Positions 1 through 12,421 of a stretch of 64,000 nt of DNA are shown here, one piece after another (the first letter of the stretch is position 1; the number at the start of each line of letters is the position of its first letter). The notes under the pieces are model-generated. The model was given only the letters and a program-made list of their open reading frames with translations, ran no database searches and was not told the DNA's origin. Position numbers and translations under genes: made by a program. Where the stretch lies: assembly GCA_003991915.1 (NCBI GenBank), contig RQTK01000436.1, positions 1 to 64,000 on the forward strand. Direction: 5' to 3'. This stretch comes from Elysia chlorotica (Eukaryota > Mollusca > Gastropoda > Plakobranchidae).

Positions 1-1115
1 TTCTTACATTTAATATTTCTGTGCCTGTTAAAATAGTGTATATAATTCTATAAGTTATGTTAGAATCCTGATTTTTTAAGTTGATTTGTTGAATGTGCTA
101 TAGCTCTATATATTTAAAAGTTATGCAACATTCATTTATGAACAAATGTACTGTAGACCGAAGGTACACATTATTTCTACTGGAATGTGCAGATGACTGT
201 ATAAATGTTTGAGTGTGCCATACATTACTTAAAAGATTGATTTTATAACCAATAGCTGTTAGTCCAAAGAGTTTCCTTTAAGACATCTTGAATCTTTATC
301 TAGCCTTCCAACTTCATGTATGCAGAAATGTCAGAAAACTTGTATTTTATGGATAAAAATTGATCATATTATTTTGTTTCTGTTTTGATCATCCCATATC
401 TTTTAACTTCCTAAGTAGTATTAATGAATGTATAAACAATTTTTTTTTAATTTTGGAGGGATAATTGAAATTTTTTTGTAATTTAAGAGCAATAAATGGT
501 AGCTCATGAGACACATTATTACTGGAGAATATAGCTCACTGAAATTGGATTTGCAGAAAATAAAATCAAAGTTTCATGTTTTTGATTTATGTTCACTTTT
601 CCAAGTCTCTATTCAACCCTTTTGGATTTGATCCAATTGTCATCAGATATTAGGTTTATACTTTACTCCTTAGCTTTTGGAACACTAACCTGATGTTCCA
701 TGATTATTTAAAACATTCAACATTAAAAATTTATGAACAGAAATACATTGTTTTGTTTATTAACAAACAAAATTTGAGTTTCCCAATACGAGTTGTAACA
801 TTGCAGTATCTATGAAAAAAACAAGATTGTAATAGTATTATCTCAAATATAACAATGGAAATTCAAAATGTGTGTTTTATTTACATTTTACCTGGACTAA
901 ACCAAAAACTGTGCTGTTTTATTTGTTTAGAGTCTGTGCAAACATTTTAAAAAAATATAGATATTGCTAGAAGCACGGGTTGATTTCATTTTTTTATGCG
1001 ATTTTTGTGAACTGGTTCTTCTCTTTATCTGATATTTCCTATTGTTTGTGTTAGATTTCTTTACTTGAAATTATTTTGAACATCTTTTCTTGTAAATAAA
1101 AACCTTGTGTTCTTT
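1..1115 (+). other. AT-rich 3'UTR-like or intergenic sequence
   Basis: No coding potential is visible on either strand. The stretch is strongly AT-rich and holds several AATAAA-type signals (near 489, 561 and 1095), the last followed by a GT-rich run. This looks like the 3' untranslated tail of a plus-strand gene lying to the left of the window, but it could equally be plain intergenic DNA. No repeat family seen elsewhere in the window occurs here. Confidence 0.3.
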
Positions 1116-1716
1116 CATCCCTTAATTTTTGTTTCTTAATTAGTTCTCTGAGGAAAGAAATTAGAAAAAAAAATTGTACTGTAAAAGTTCATTGAGAGCG
1201 CGACGGGTTGATTTTAAGGGAAATATGTTCTTTGTGTAGGCCTATCATAAACAATGATTGAAATGTTTGAAGCAAATAGGAATAAATGGAAAAGATCCGG
1301 GGGTCTTTGTTGATCTATGCTGGCAGCAATTGGAATACATCCGTAATGAAGGTAATATATCAGAACTAGCAAACAATAAAAATGGATGTATGTCAATGAC
1401 ATGTGAAAATGGTCAGTCCATTCAGCCAAAAGTCACACAGAGACCGTTTTCGATTAGATTGAAGACTGATCAAATAAACATTAACACCAATGGCCACAAC
1501 ATGAACAGCATCAGTAACGCCGATTAAAAGTTGTATTGGCTGAAAAACAAATGGGATTCAACACAAGGTCAGCTCTCTCGTGTAATGTCCTATAGGCCTA
1601 TCATTTCTAAACTACTAAAGATTTAGAGTATTTTAGAAATGAGATACTAGCCAACTGAGCTGACCGCATCTTAAACGTGACTCGGTAGGACTTGACACGA
1701 GTGTTTAGGAAAACTA

Positions 1717-2240
1717 GATAAGGATAGAGAAATCGGTATATATCCAATTTAGTTTTAAACTGGCGTTAACACAAAGAAAGTACGGATCAATTGTAATAAA
1801 AGGTTTACCATTAGAGACTAGCAATATCGAAGATACACGTAGGCATATACTAAAAAGTCGAAACATACGTCTCACAAATAATGTTTTGGTTGTACAGAAA
1901 GTTGTTGGAGGCGCAGACCTGGTCCAGAGGCGACCAAAGAAATAACTCAATATTTGAGGAATGAGCTTGATGTCAAATTTTGTGAGACGTCGTTTACCAA
2001 TACGCAAAAATGCGAAGGCTTCCGTTTTATTATGATCTTGACCACAAATTACTGTTCAAAGATGATTGTCGACTCTTTGAGATGCACACGGACTCGTTAC
2101 ATATGACTCTATCCACTGGTTCTGTGAAAGAGGCATCTCGGCCTCTCCTTCTTCAAACAGTCTATCAGGAAGACCTCAGGTGGTTCCCGGCCAAAGCTTG
2201 CGACACTCATCACAAGCAATTTATTTTCGCTTGCGCTTGA
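1717..2240 (+). pseudogene. Relic of family B DNA polymerase (Polinton/adintovirus-like)
   Basis: Three short open segments in three different plus frames lie end to end: about 1717-1943 (ends at a stop), about 1930-2100, and about 1989-2240. The third is recognisable: it opens with VYQYAKMRRLPFYYD, which resembles the conserved helix before the catalytic palm of protein-primed family B polymerases, and about 20 residues later has MHTDSL where the family has the catalytic DTDS motif, so the first aspartate is lost. The first two segments are assigned only by adjacency. Such polymerases are carried by Maverick/Polinton elements and adintoviruses integrated in invertebrate genomes. The frameshifts, stops and lost aspartate mean it is dead. 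No terminal repeats or companion capsid or integrase genes are visible. The class is inferred from memory of the motif. Confidence 0.55.
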
Positions 2241-3087
2241 TGTGAGGTCTGGGACCCGCTGCCGGGTTGCAAAGCACGGATCAGTTTCTTCTAGAGAACG
2301 CCGCTTTTATTTAAGATGTTTTATTAACGGGGATGAAATGGTTGCTCTGATGCAGTAAAACGCAGTATGCAATCGGGAGGGAAAAGGTGGTAGTAGTTGA
2401 TAAGCTGTAAAAACATTCAAAAAAAAATTTTTTAACGATTTCACAAAATATACATTTTTTACATGTTTGAAAGAATTATCAAAGTTGGGCTGGGCTAAAC
2501 CAGGGATCTCGGACTGTGAAGAATAGCGTCATTACTTATGAACAAGAGAGAAACTCATTGCCATTTTTGCCATTTACTTACACGAAACGGCGAGATTGTT
2601 TGTGGTTTTTCTACCGAACCACTTTTGATTTAATTATTTTAAAACTTTGAACTTTCTCAGTCTGTATACGGGTTTTGAAATAATGTTATACACGAAAAAT
2701 GTTTAGTGTTTTTGTATGTTTGTTGGTGGGTTTTTTCCGCACATTTCATTTTTTCTTTGTGTTATTTATTGTCTTTGAATTATCAAGATAATTGTTCATT
2801 ATTCTTTATTACTAGTATATGTTTCCTTTATTAGTTTCAAAGTAAAATAAATAACACGAATGCCTTTCAAAAAATTAAATTTTTGAAGTGGCTAACAAGT
2901 ACATGTATGTACTGGGTATTATTAATTGTATGCCTATTTCTATTTCATGTAAACACAAACATATCTGGCAAGACCTCCACACATTTTTGTATGCGTGCAT
3001 ATGTGCGTGTGTATGCGATTGGAATGCTCTATCTCCTAGTTTTACGTCTTTCAGTGAGTTTCTATACGGCGACGAGTCTCAAGACTA

Positions 3088-3193
3088 AGGTATGACAATT
3101 CCACGTGCTGCCACACACGAGATAGTGCGGGGATACATGTACCTGGACTCCTGTCTCATACGGTCACTTTGTACTGACACCGATGCGGTTGGA
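3088..3193 (-). mobile_element. SINE fragment (tRNA-SINE family of this window)
   Basis: The segment shares the body of the SINE that is complete at 11260-11517, in reverse orientation: the blocks around GACAATT, the CACACACGAGA stretch, GACTCCTGTCTCA and the TACTGACACCGA block are in the same order. The tRNA-like head and the 3' tail are missing, and it differs at many bases, so it is an old truncated copy. Confidence 0.6.
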
Positions 3194-4204
3194 ATACAGC
3201 GGCGTCCAATAGTATAAGAGCTAATTGTCTGACCAACTGGCTAACCCAAACATAACAAGTCGCGACATATAATGTGTAGTATACTGATGAGTTTGATCGT
3301 TAGTATGTCTGTTTGTATGCCTGTTTGTGGTTATGTCGATATGAATCAAAGACGGCACGATTACTATTCCACCAAACTACCTGACCTTATTTATACGTCA
3401 GCTGCCCCAATAACCTCAGCGATCAAGCCTGCCCCGCCCGAGGGTAAATAAATTTGAACTATAGGCCTTGCGGGTGCTGAAAACTGGATTTTATTACCAT
3501 AAAATTATAATATTTACCAACCTTACTAATGATGCCATCAATTAAGGAATCTTTTCTCTTATCATCACGTGTCCAAAAAAGATTGCTTGATGTCTATGAA
3601 CAGTATAAATGTTATCAGTGATCATTTTGTGCTAGCCTCCTGTAGAGCTGTTGCATCAGACTTCTCTGAAGAACACGAGATTCTGAGCATTCTTCTGAGG
3701 AATCGAATTTGGGGACACCCACCGTATAATTAACTGTAATACCGCCTGCCACCATTAAATTGAACATGTTGGACGAATATAATTTATATAAAAGAGGCAT
3801 TGGGCGTTCCTTAACGAAATTGAAAGTCTTTCTCTGCTACTCGTTATATTTAAGGGAGTAAGCTTAATGTTTTTAAATGTGTATGGGGCGTTGACTTTAG
3901 ATACGGACAATGTAATTTGAATGAAAAGAAAACTTGTTAAGAGTTACACAATCTAATTTTTTTAAAGAAAACACCAATGAACAACGGTTTGACAGGCTTC
4001 ATTATTTACACGCACAATCCTTACAAAAACATTTAAAAACAATTCGTGCTTTTGGGGAAATGGGAAAGACTGCTGTGTGGGTAGAGCGAGAAGCGTCTGT
4101 TCAGGAGGTCACATGAAACATCAAAACTGGTACACCTTATCTTGGTCTAGCTCTTGTGATCCGTTGCTATGTGCAGTATTTAATTTGGAACCCTTCATTC
4201 TATG

Positions 4205-4482
<278 letters not shown>

Positions 4483-5073
4483 AGTGGTAGTGCTAGTTGT
4501 TATTGTTGTTTTCTTGTTCTGGTGGTTGTTGTAGGAGCAGCATTAGAGATTAATCATAATAAAGTAATAAGTATATTAGCCATGACGAGTACGTTTTAGA
4601 ATGTAGTTCTGCGTCTTAGCAAAACTCATTTACTTTTCACATCTTACTCTTTGCTTTTTTCCTCACGATTGCTGATTGTTTTGTTTGTTTGTTTTTTTGC
4701 TTGTTTTTTGCATGGTGGCCTTTTTTGTCCGACCATTGCCTGTCGTCCTATTTCTGTTGACATCCTCTGTAAATTGAGGTGCACCTTGGTCTGCAGTGCG
4801 GTGTTTGGTTTTCTCCTGTTCCGCGTGTAAATCAAACCATGAAATAAAGCTCTGTCTCGCGGCCCCGGCTCTGGACGTGCCCTAAACACGGTCTGTTTGT
4901 CTGACATCGGCCGGAGTGTGCTGGTTGCTCCGTTTTTTCGGTGCTTTCAAACAAACGCGACATATTTAGGCGCGGGACGTTCACTAGGGGCGTCCATTTG
5001 TGCCGCTCTCCTACATCGGACTCGGAGAGAACGAAACCAACATAGGCGATCTGATGCCCAACATATGAGCATT

Positions 5074-5079
5074 TATAAA
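5074..5079 (+). promoter_or_regulatory. Candidate TATA box for the chitin-binding gene
   Basis: TATAAA lies 170 bp upstream of the predicted start codon at 5244. A start of transcription about 30 bp downstream would give a 5'UTR of about 140 nt with no intron. There is no other support. Confidence 0.3.
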
Positions 5080-5243
5080 GTTAACTTTTTACACAGTTTT
5101 AACTGACTGGGAAAAGTAAGATAGCGTTGATCCGACTGCAAGTCGACACCTCATCAAGTCTAATTGCCAGACATTAAGGGTGAAGAAACGCCTAGCTGAA
5201 GACAACAACCAGCTGGCACTGATTCTGAGCACCAACCGCAAAC

Positions 5244-8200
5244 ATGTTTGCTTACTTGCTCTTTTCAGCCATGATGGTTTCCTGCTATTGTCAAGACTAT
5301 GAGTACTACTACTATGATCCTGCCATATGTAACAAAGTGCAAGCAGGCCTTTGGGTGAGTAGCTTGTTACAGGCCGTATCCCCCAGTTGTATTGAGCCTC
5401 TTTACGGGCCTCTGGTGCGAACATTTTTTAGAATTCTAATGTTTTTCATTATTAATTGTTTTACATTATTAATCTATATATGGACACAACTTTAAATGTT
5501 TTTAACATACCTTTTAATTGCATGATCGTTTAAACCGTTCAGACACTAATAATCACATGTTCAAAAATGCTGAAAAACTATAATATTACTATGTATTCGA
5601 AAAGGACTAATTATTTTCTAAAGTGGGGAACCATAATAGAAGTTCACTATGATCTAGCTGTTTACATAGATTTAAATTGTGTTAAGTGTGTCAATCTTGA
5701 CAGTTTAGTTCAGATGAAAAAAAACAAAAACAACTATACGATAATAATTGTGAAAAAGTCATATTTCATAATTATTTAGCCAAGAAGAACTCTCAAGCAT
5801 CCAATAAGTATTTCAAAATAAGGGACCTTTCAATGCGGTCACCAAAATGAACTGTCTAAACTGGACCACAGATTATAAATATAAAATTTAGGAGCATATT
5901 TAAAAAAAAAAAAAAGAAACATTATACTATAGCCCTTTTGATCTTGTTGTCCTTTAGACAAAAACAAAACAAGATTTATTTACTCAACGGATTAATGTTC
6001 CGATAAGAACATTAATGACATAAATACAAAGAATTTAAGAAGTAAGACAATGAACAAATCCTTCAAAATATGCCCAAATATAGTAGCCTACCGAGATTTA
6101 TTTACTCAACGGATTAATGTTCCGATAAGAACATTAATGACATAAATACAAAGAATTTAAGAAGTAAGACAATGAACAAATCCTTCAAAATATGCCCAAA
6201 TATAGTAGCCTACCGATATTAATTTCAAAGTTGAATGTAATGACATTCGTAACCCTCTTAAAGTTCGCACCATGTTATTCGTAAAGTGTTGCACAGTTTC
6301 TCGGTATATTTCATCAAGATTCATAGAGCGGTCATGCAATTACACCTAATTTATGAGGGTTAGAACAAATAGACCGCTGATTCTTCACTCCCCAGGCTAA
6401 CTCTAACTTATGCATGCATGACGCCCTTTGATCAAACCCATTCGTATGTTCGGTTTGCTAAAAATTAATGGGAGCCCTGTTGGATACTAAAAGGACTGTG
6501 AGAAAGGGAAGACCAGATAGTAACGCACGTGCCTTCTTTCCCTCTTCTACGTATTAAAGACTTTTTTTTTAATCAGGCAAGAATTTCGGTCGCCTTACGG
6601 TAATAGCTAAATACGTTGGCCCAATTTCTTTCAGTTCTGTCTAGCCTAATCGAGGAAAATGATTACTTGACTTCACGTGACTTATGGCCGTGAAGCGTCC
6701 GGATCCTTCGCCTGTGACACTTCGATACTTTCACGATTTGTGGTGTGAGTTCTCTCCAGTGTCGTCTGTGCTAATTACTTGACATATTGAAAACGTTTCT
6801 GATAATCTTGTGAATGATATACAACTATCGACCCCACCCCGCTCTGGCTAGGTCCGCGACACCGAGGACTGCACCATCGCGCACCAGTGCGGCTTCGACA
6901 TGGAGGTCATCCAGTCCGTCCAGTGCAACGCCAGCCAGGTATGGTCCATCATCGCGTCCGCCTGCGTGTGGGAGTGGGATCCGGACAGGGACGACTGCAA
7001 CGGCAAGCCGCTCACCTCCGTCATAGGTAAGCAGCTCATTGGGGTGGGATATGAATCATATGGACTTAGCACAAAGCGGAATATCAACTGTGCGGTGAGA
7101 ACAGTCAAAAAATGACAGTGGACACTAACATTTCTTTTTCTTTCCCCAACGTTATTATTTCCGGTGTCGTGCAGCTGACCCCAGGTGTGTGAAAAAATCT
7201 GGCAACAACCCGCACCCTGACGACTGCTCCAAGTTTCTGTCATGCGCAAACGGCACGATGGTCGCCGAACAACGATGCTCGGATGGAACTCTCTACTGGC
7301 CGAAGAACGGAAGTTGCGAGTTCGCAGACGCGGTGGCATTTGATTGCGGAGAAAGAAGGATCCCTGTTTCTATTCCTATCTGTAAGTGAAAGCGTCAGCC
7401 CTCCTTATTGTTACAAACCTATGCAAACAATCGTACATTGCTATCCACAATTAGACAGCAGCTCTAAGGCGGAGAAGAGTATTCGGTTGAATTAGGCAGA
7501 AATAGTGTCCCAGGCAATATTATTTTACATCATTTTTTCATTACATTTTACCGATTGCTACATGACTCTAAAATCAACAAATCCTTTCTTTGGTGACTCA
7601 AACACCGACTTAACTTGTTCATTGAAAACGAACCGGTTACAAACAATGATCAACATGACTGTGTCATATCATCAAGATATCGATGAACTTTTATTCTACT
7701 TAGTTATGTTAACAATTACGGAAGAAAAAATAAGAAATTGGGAGATTCTAAGAGAGAAAATACGAAGATAGCCATAAGGAGTTGGCGGTGGAAAGAACAC
7801 ATCTTGAGAAAGCCACAGAGTAGAGGCACAACGCAGGTGCTACAGTGGAGCCCTCAAGGTACAAAGAGGCATTGGTAGGCCACGCGAGACTTGAAGAGAT
7901 GATTGTGTTGCAATGTGACAACTCCTAAAGAATGAGCGTAAGAATACTGTTATCCAAGTCAAGTACACACTCGTCTAAAATGTTTTAATTGTGAAAGTTA
8001 CATATACCAGGCTCACATGCACGAAAATTGAAATGCTATTTCTCTCACCGTTTGGACCAGACGAAGAGGACCCGCTGTGCAAGCTGAACGGCCAGGTGCC
8101 GGACCCCGTGAGCTGCCAGCACTTCATCCAGTGCCTGCACGGCAAGCGCGTCCAGCGCATCCAGTGTCCCCGCGGCACCGTCTTCTCTGACGTGAGCCAC

Positions 8201-8248
8201 AAGTGCGAGTGGTACGAGGAGGTCAAGTGTGGCAACAGAGCTTTGTAG
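5244..8248 (+). CDS. Secreted protein with three chitin-binding type-2 (peritrophin-A) domains
   Basis: Four exons, 5244-5354, 6852-7026, 7175-7381 and 8061-8248, join in phase through GT-AG introns (donors GTGAGT, GTAAGC, GTAAGT) to about 226 residues. Exon 1 encodes a signal peptide (MFAYLLFSAMMVSCYCQ) and an acidic Tyr-rich start (DYEYYYYD). Then come three six-cysteine CBM14 domains at about residues 29-87, 100-153 and 168-218, each with the usual spacing and the aromatic residues (F, W or Y) between Cys2 and Cys5 that line the chitin-binding face. It has no catalytic domain, transmembrane segment or mucin-like linker. Such proteins bind chitin in the peritrophic membrane, cuticle, radula or shell matrix; which applies here cannot be told. 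Exons 2-4 are clearly richer in G+C than the introns. The start is the first ATG giving a signal peptide. Confidence 0.87.
5972..6215. repeat. Perfect 122-bp tandem duplication in intron 1
   Basis: The unit 5972-6093 is repeated at 6094-6215 without any difference I can see. Each unit carries an inverted repeat, ATTAATGTTC, six bases, GAACATTAAT, able to form a 10-bp hairpin (5991-6016 and 6113-6138). It lies in intron 1 of the chitin-binding gene. Confidence 0.9.
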
Positions 8249-9780
8249 CGGGCAGGCTCTTACTGCAGGCCTGCGTTGCTCACAGGGTCGCAGGGTCTGC
8301 AAATGGTAGAGCTAAGTAGAGTAGACACGAATGGATACAATGATGGATGAATTAACATTATTGTATAACTAACACATGTTGAACAGATAGAACCCCTATG
8401 TCGTTTGTATGCAATTCGGAACATTCACATTTGAAAGCGAAATGTAATTTAATATTATTTTTTCGAAATATTATGTGTCTACATCCGCATGTTTTAGGAA
8501 AATATTTTGTTTTCAATAATTCAGTTTATAATTTTTATAACCCATGTATATTTTGCCAGTGTTTAAAAGCAGAGCAATTCCGCTCTTCTTGTTGGTGCTT
8601 AATACTTCAGTTGCTTCTCAAAACTTCGCATGCACAAAACACATGGGTGAACCATTTGCAAATTTTTCGATGTTAAAGACTGCAGAGTGTTATCCTCCAT
8701 ACATTTTATATGCGTCATCGTCTATAACATTGAAAACATGTTGTTTCAAACCCATCCTCTTACTGTGCGATGACTATGCATACGTTCAGCTTCACCACAC
8801 GGTAAATACTAACTACGAGCAGAAGTTTGGCGAGTTGGCGATCAGTACATATACTTGAAATAGCAGAGGTAATGTGGGCATAATCACAAATGCATTGAGG
8901 TTCGAGTTCGAGTGCCTACTGGATACCGTGTACAAAATCCATCCAGACATCAGATGGCAAGATAATAATGTTGATTAGTATCAGTCAGGCCTGGTGGCTA
9001 GAGACTCAATCGGCGCTGGTGGCTATGGGTCTCTATAGTAATAACACGATTACGCCTCAGATCCCTGCTCAAGAGTGTGAGGTTTAATCCTCTGTCCTGC
9101 TACAGCCCAAGTAACTTCATGTGTTATATCGCCACCCAGACAGGACATAGGTTGAGGCTCTCATGTTTTTTATGGTTCTATCCGGCGTTCGTAAATATTT
9201 CAGATTTAAAATTCCAGTTGCTGTGTTCCTTGGTCTCCTGCAATCGCTGAGCCCATGTCTGCTCACTCAAGTATTATCTCTCTACCTGTTCCCAAGCATC
9301 TCTCCTTCGTGCACCGCTGATATTAATTAGATATATGACTTACCTTTGATCTAATCTGGACAATGTTGATCAATTGATATTCTCCTTCGTATTTTCTTAT
9401 AGTATATACAGATTTCAAATGTAACACTTTGGACCAGGTACTAAATGCAATTATTCGCTTAATGTATATGGGACACCAATCTAATACATGTGCAACAATA
9501 ATAACCAATGCATGTAGCAACATTATTTTAACACTTTATAAATGACATCACCTGCGAAGTATTTGAATCATAACTATGTACATGTACGTTGTAAATTATG
9601 CCTAAACTGTGTTTCCTTACACGAATTTATGTTGTGCTTATTATCATAACCTACAAGCCTCAGCCTAAAAATTTGCTTTAACGAAATAAACAAAGTGTTC
9701 ATCTATACTTTAAATTTTATTGGTTTTTTTGTGTGTGTAGGTGTTTGTTTTGTTTTTGTTTTTCAATCAATGGTTGTTAT
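8249..9780. other. Intergenic DNA after the chitin-binding gene
   Basis: Presumed 3'UTR and spacer. No exon is supported. A weak tRNA-like B-box segment (GAGGTTTAATCCTC near 9079) sits in a stretch at about 8985-9150 that could be an old SINE of a second family. An AATAAA occurs near 9685. Confidence 0.4.
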
Positions 9781-9792
9781 GAAAGTGCTGAT

Positions 9793-9917
<125 letters not shown>

Positions 9918-10158
9918 TAGGGCGATAGAGAGGCACAGAGAGAGAGAATGGGGCCAGACAGATTTACAGACATATAGACAAAGACACATGCATGATAGTG
10001 TGAGATAGAAAGAGAGAATGGAAAAAAAAAGATTTTATTAGATTTATTGGGTACATTTCAAAGATGCTCTATAGATATCAATTAGCGAAACCTGTATTGA
10101 AATAATCTAACGAGCTCATGGACTCATGCTAAAGTTAGGAAAATGTTTTGACATTTTG

Positions 10159-10272
10159 AATTATAGAGGTCTAGATCTATAAGAAAAAGGTGTGGGGGGG
10201 GGGGGGGGGAGGAAAGGAATTTGAATTATAGAGGTCTAGATCTATAAGAAAAAGGTGTGGGGGGGGGGGGGC
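10159..10272. repeat. Tandem duplication ending in poly-G
   Basis: The block GAATTATAGAGGTCTAGATC and its continuation through AAAAAGGTGTG plus a G run occurs twice, about 62 bp apart, the G runs differing in length. It suggests slippage or unequal exchange primed by the homopolymer. Confidence 0.9.
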
Positions 10273-11114
10273 AAAGTAAAGAGAAGAGGAGAAACTTCAA
10301 TTCCTAAAAAATGTATCACAGATTACTATTCATTAAGAACTGATTACTTGTTTCCAAAATTTCAGGCATATTTTCCTCCCCTCCCGTTAGAACCCTCAAC
10401 TTCTAAAAACCCGATTTTATTGTCTCCCAAGGACGGGTTCTAAGGCAGAAACCTGTGTGTAATACAATTTTGAGGATCAAGGGTAAGAATGGTGGGGTCG
10501 TCGTCTTTCTGGTTCACAAAACACCTTTTGGTTTATGTTGTTAAATAAATCTGAGTCTATGCAATTATTGAAGTTTGGTAACATACAAACAGAAAAAAAA
10601 AGTCAGTTGTGGTGTTTCTCGAGTTCCCAGAGACAGAACACAGACGCTAGTTGGACAAGATTCAATTCCAAGTCTAAGATCACAATCCGCTGGAAACTTG
10701 TAAAACGAGGTTATTTTATGAGGAAGCTAACTTTCATTTCTTATACTCGCTTCCAAGGTCGATGGAACGCAAAACTAACCAGAAAGTTAAGTTCGTTCCA
10801 AATGTATCTCACATCGGAAGCATAAAAACCTCTAGAATGAGCTTTTTGTTTATGCCAAAGCCTTTATAGTCTAGAAGGTGAACAACAATAAGAAAAATAA
10901 ACTACTTTTTTTAAAAGAGAAAACGTATTATTTTGTCATGCATTTTCATATAAGTGTACTAACATTGATAGCTATCACATTACTTGGGTCGGTCTTCTTC
11001 TTTCTCTGCTTCGCTACGGTATTAACAAATTGTCTGCTCAAATCCAATGTGTCTAACGTTATTTGTAAGTTTGATTACATCCAGGTTTGGTGTAAATGTC
11101 ATGTGAACGGCTAC

Positions 11115-11872
11115 CTGCACCCTGCTCAATGTGGTACTTTCAGTAGCACTGAGAGAAGCATAGTCCTGACTGACTTGGATAGTAAAGTACCTGGTGTCCT
11201 TCCTGGTGTTTTTAGCACTACAGACCCTACACTTTTATGTGGCCTGCCTTGTTGGCAGTTGGGGGGCGCGATGGTCCTGGGGTAGAACATTGACTTCCGA
11301 CGCAAAAGGTCCCGAGTTCGAATCCTGGCTGTTGCAATCCCTACTTGTTGGGTCGGTGTCAGTATAATGTGACCAGCTGAGACAGGAGTCATGGTATCCC
11401 CGCCCTGTCTCGTGTGTGGCACTACATAAAATTGTCAGACGTCCGTCTTGGGGTCCGTCACAATATAGTCTATATAGTGCTGCTGTTGGACGTTAAACCA
11501 ACCCAAACCAACCCCCGGCCTTGTTGGCAGTGTGTGGAATGACGTCAAGGAAGTGTCGCCGAGAAGCCGCATGGTGTGGTCGTGGCCGCCGTCAGGTACA
11601 GCAGCTCCTGAGAAGATGATGTCGCTGATGACCTCTCTCAGGAAGTCGAGGAAGGTGCGGTTGTGGCCTGATTTCTTCTGGAAAGCAATGTGAATGAACC
11701 GCCCACACCGTTTCTTGTACCATTTGAGCGATTTGCGGAATGCGTCGTATGGCTGGATCATTTGATCGTGGCGATAAAAAGCCCCCATTTTCAAGTTATA
11801 CTCCCGAATAGAACGAGGCTTGACCTCACCTCCATTCGAGCCGGCTTGGTCGCACATGGTCAGCATGTACAC
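11115..11872 (-). pseudogene. piggyBac transposase relic 1 (C-terminal part), split by a SINE
   Basis: Read on the minus strand, 11872 to about 11530 gives an open frame with VYMLTMC, REYNLKMGAFYRHDQM and YDAFRKSLKWYKK. These match the catalytic-domain end of PGBD4-like piggyBac transposases, where the expected motif is GGVDRSDQ (so the last catalytic aspartate is not where expected). The frame is cut at 11518-11531 by the target duplication of a SINE. Left of the SINE (11245 down to about 11115) it continues with the first half of the terminal Cys-rich domain (KCRVCSAKNTRKDTRYF), after an in-frame stop. No N-terminal half or terminal repeats are found. It is dead. Confidence 0.8.
11260..11517 (+). 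mobile_element. Full-length tRNA-derived SINE (258 bp) with 14-bp target duplication
   Basis: The element is bracketed by perfect direct repeats GCCTTGTTGGCAGT at 11246-11259 and 11518-11531. Its head is tRNA-like: an A-box-like region near 11270-11285 and a clear B box GAGTTCGAATCCTGG near 11313-11327. The body contains GTCAGTATAATGTGACCAGC and GACAGGAGTCATGGTAT, and the 3' end reads GTTGGACGTTAAACC followed by an (ACCCA)-like tail. This is the reference copy for the partial copies elsewhere in the window. SINEs are moved by a partner LINE; no LINE is visible in this window. Confidence 0.88.
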
Positions 11873-11886
11873 GTCTCGGTTGGTTG

Positions 11887-12030
11887 CTTGGTTGGGTTGG
11901 TTTAACGTCCAACAGCAGCACCATATAGACTATTTTGTGGACGGGCCCCAAGACGGACGTCTGACAATTTTATGTGCTGCCACACACGAGACAGGGCGGG
12001 GATACCATGACTCCTGTCTCAGCCGACACC
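11887..12030 (-). mobile_element. SINE copy, 5' truncated, beside piggyBac relic 1
   Basis: Reverse-oriented copy of the same SINE: tail (GGTTTAACGTCCAACAGCAG on the plus strand) first, then the body to CTCCTGTCTCAGCC, where it stops before the tRNA head. It begins right after the piggyBac sequence GTACACGTCTC, which continues in relic 2 without an insertion, so the SINE entered or abuts the transposase sequence there. Confidence 0.8.
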
Positions 12031-12421
12031 CCTTGTGCTACGAAAATTTTACGAACGCAGTGGAACATACGGCCATGTTCGAAATAGGCCAATATCTCAA
12101 GAACTATTGACGTGAAGTGTGTACAATTATAATTATATCAAATTAATCAACAAAGAACAGAGATTCATAATTATGCTCACAAAATAATTTAGATGTGTTA
12201 AAATTTTCATACATAGCAGAAGGGGTGAAACACAGGTGAAAAAAAGTCTGTAAAAATGTTCTTACCTAAACGTGACATCATGGCTGCTATTTCCAAATAT
12301 AGGTATGTACAGAAGCTTATAATCCATGAAAATTTTACATTACATAACACCAAGGCCATAACACTAAATCTATATAGATAAGTAAATAATAAAACTATAT
12401 ATACAGGTTAGGGCAAACCTT

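Noticed and set aside
1258..1527. 89-codon plus-strand open frame
   Set aside because: No family resemblance, no splice context and an antisense frame of similar length; treated as chance.
11313..11327. Possible tRNA gene (B box)
   Set aside because: The acceptor and D stems do not close and the sequence is the head of a SINE with target duplication.
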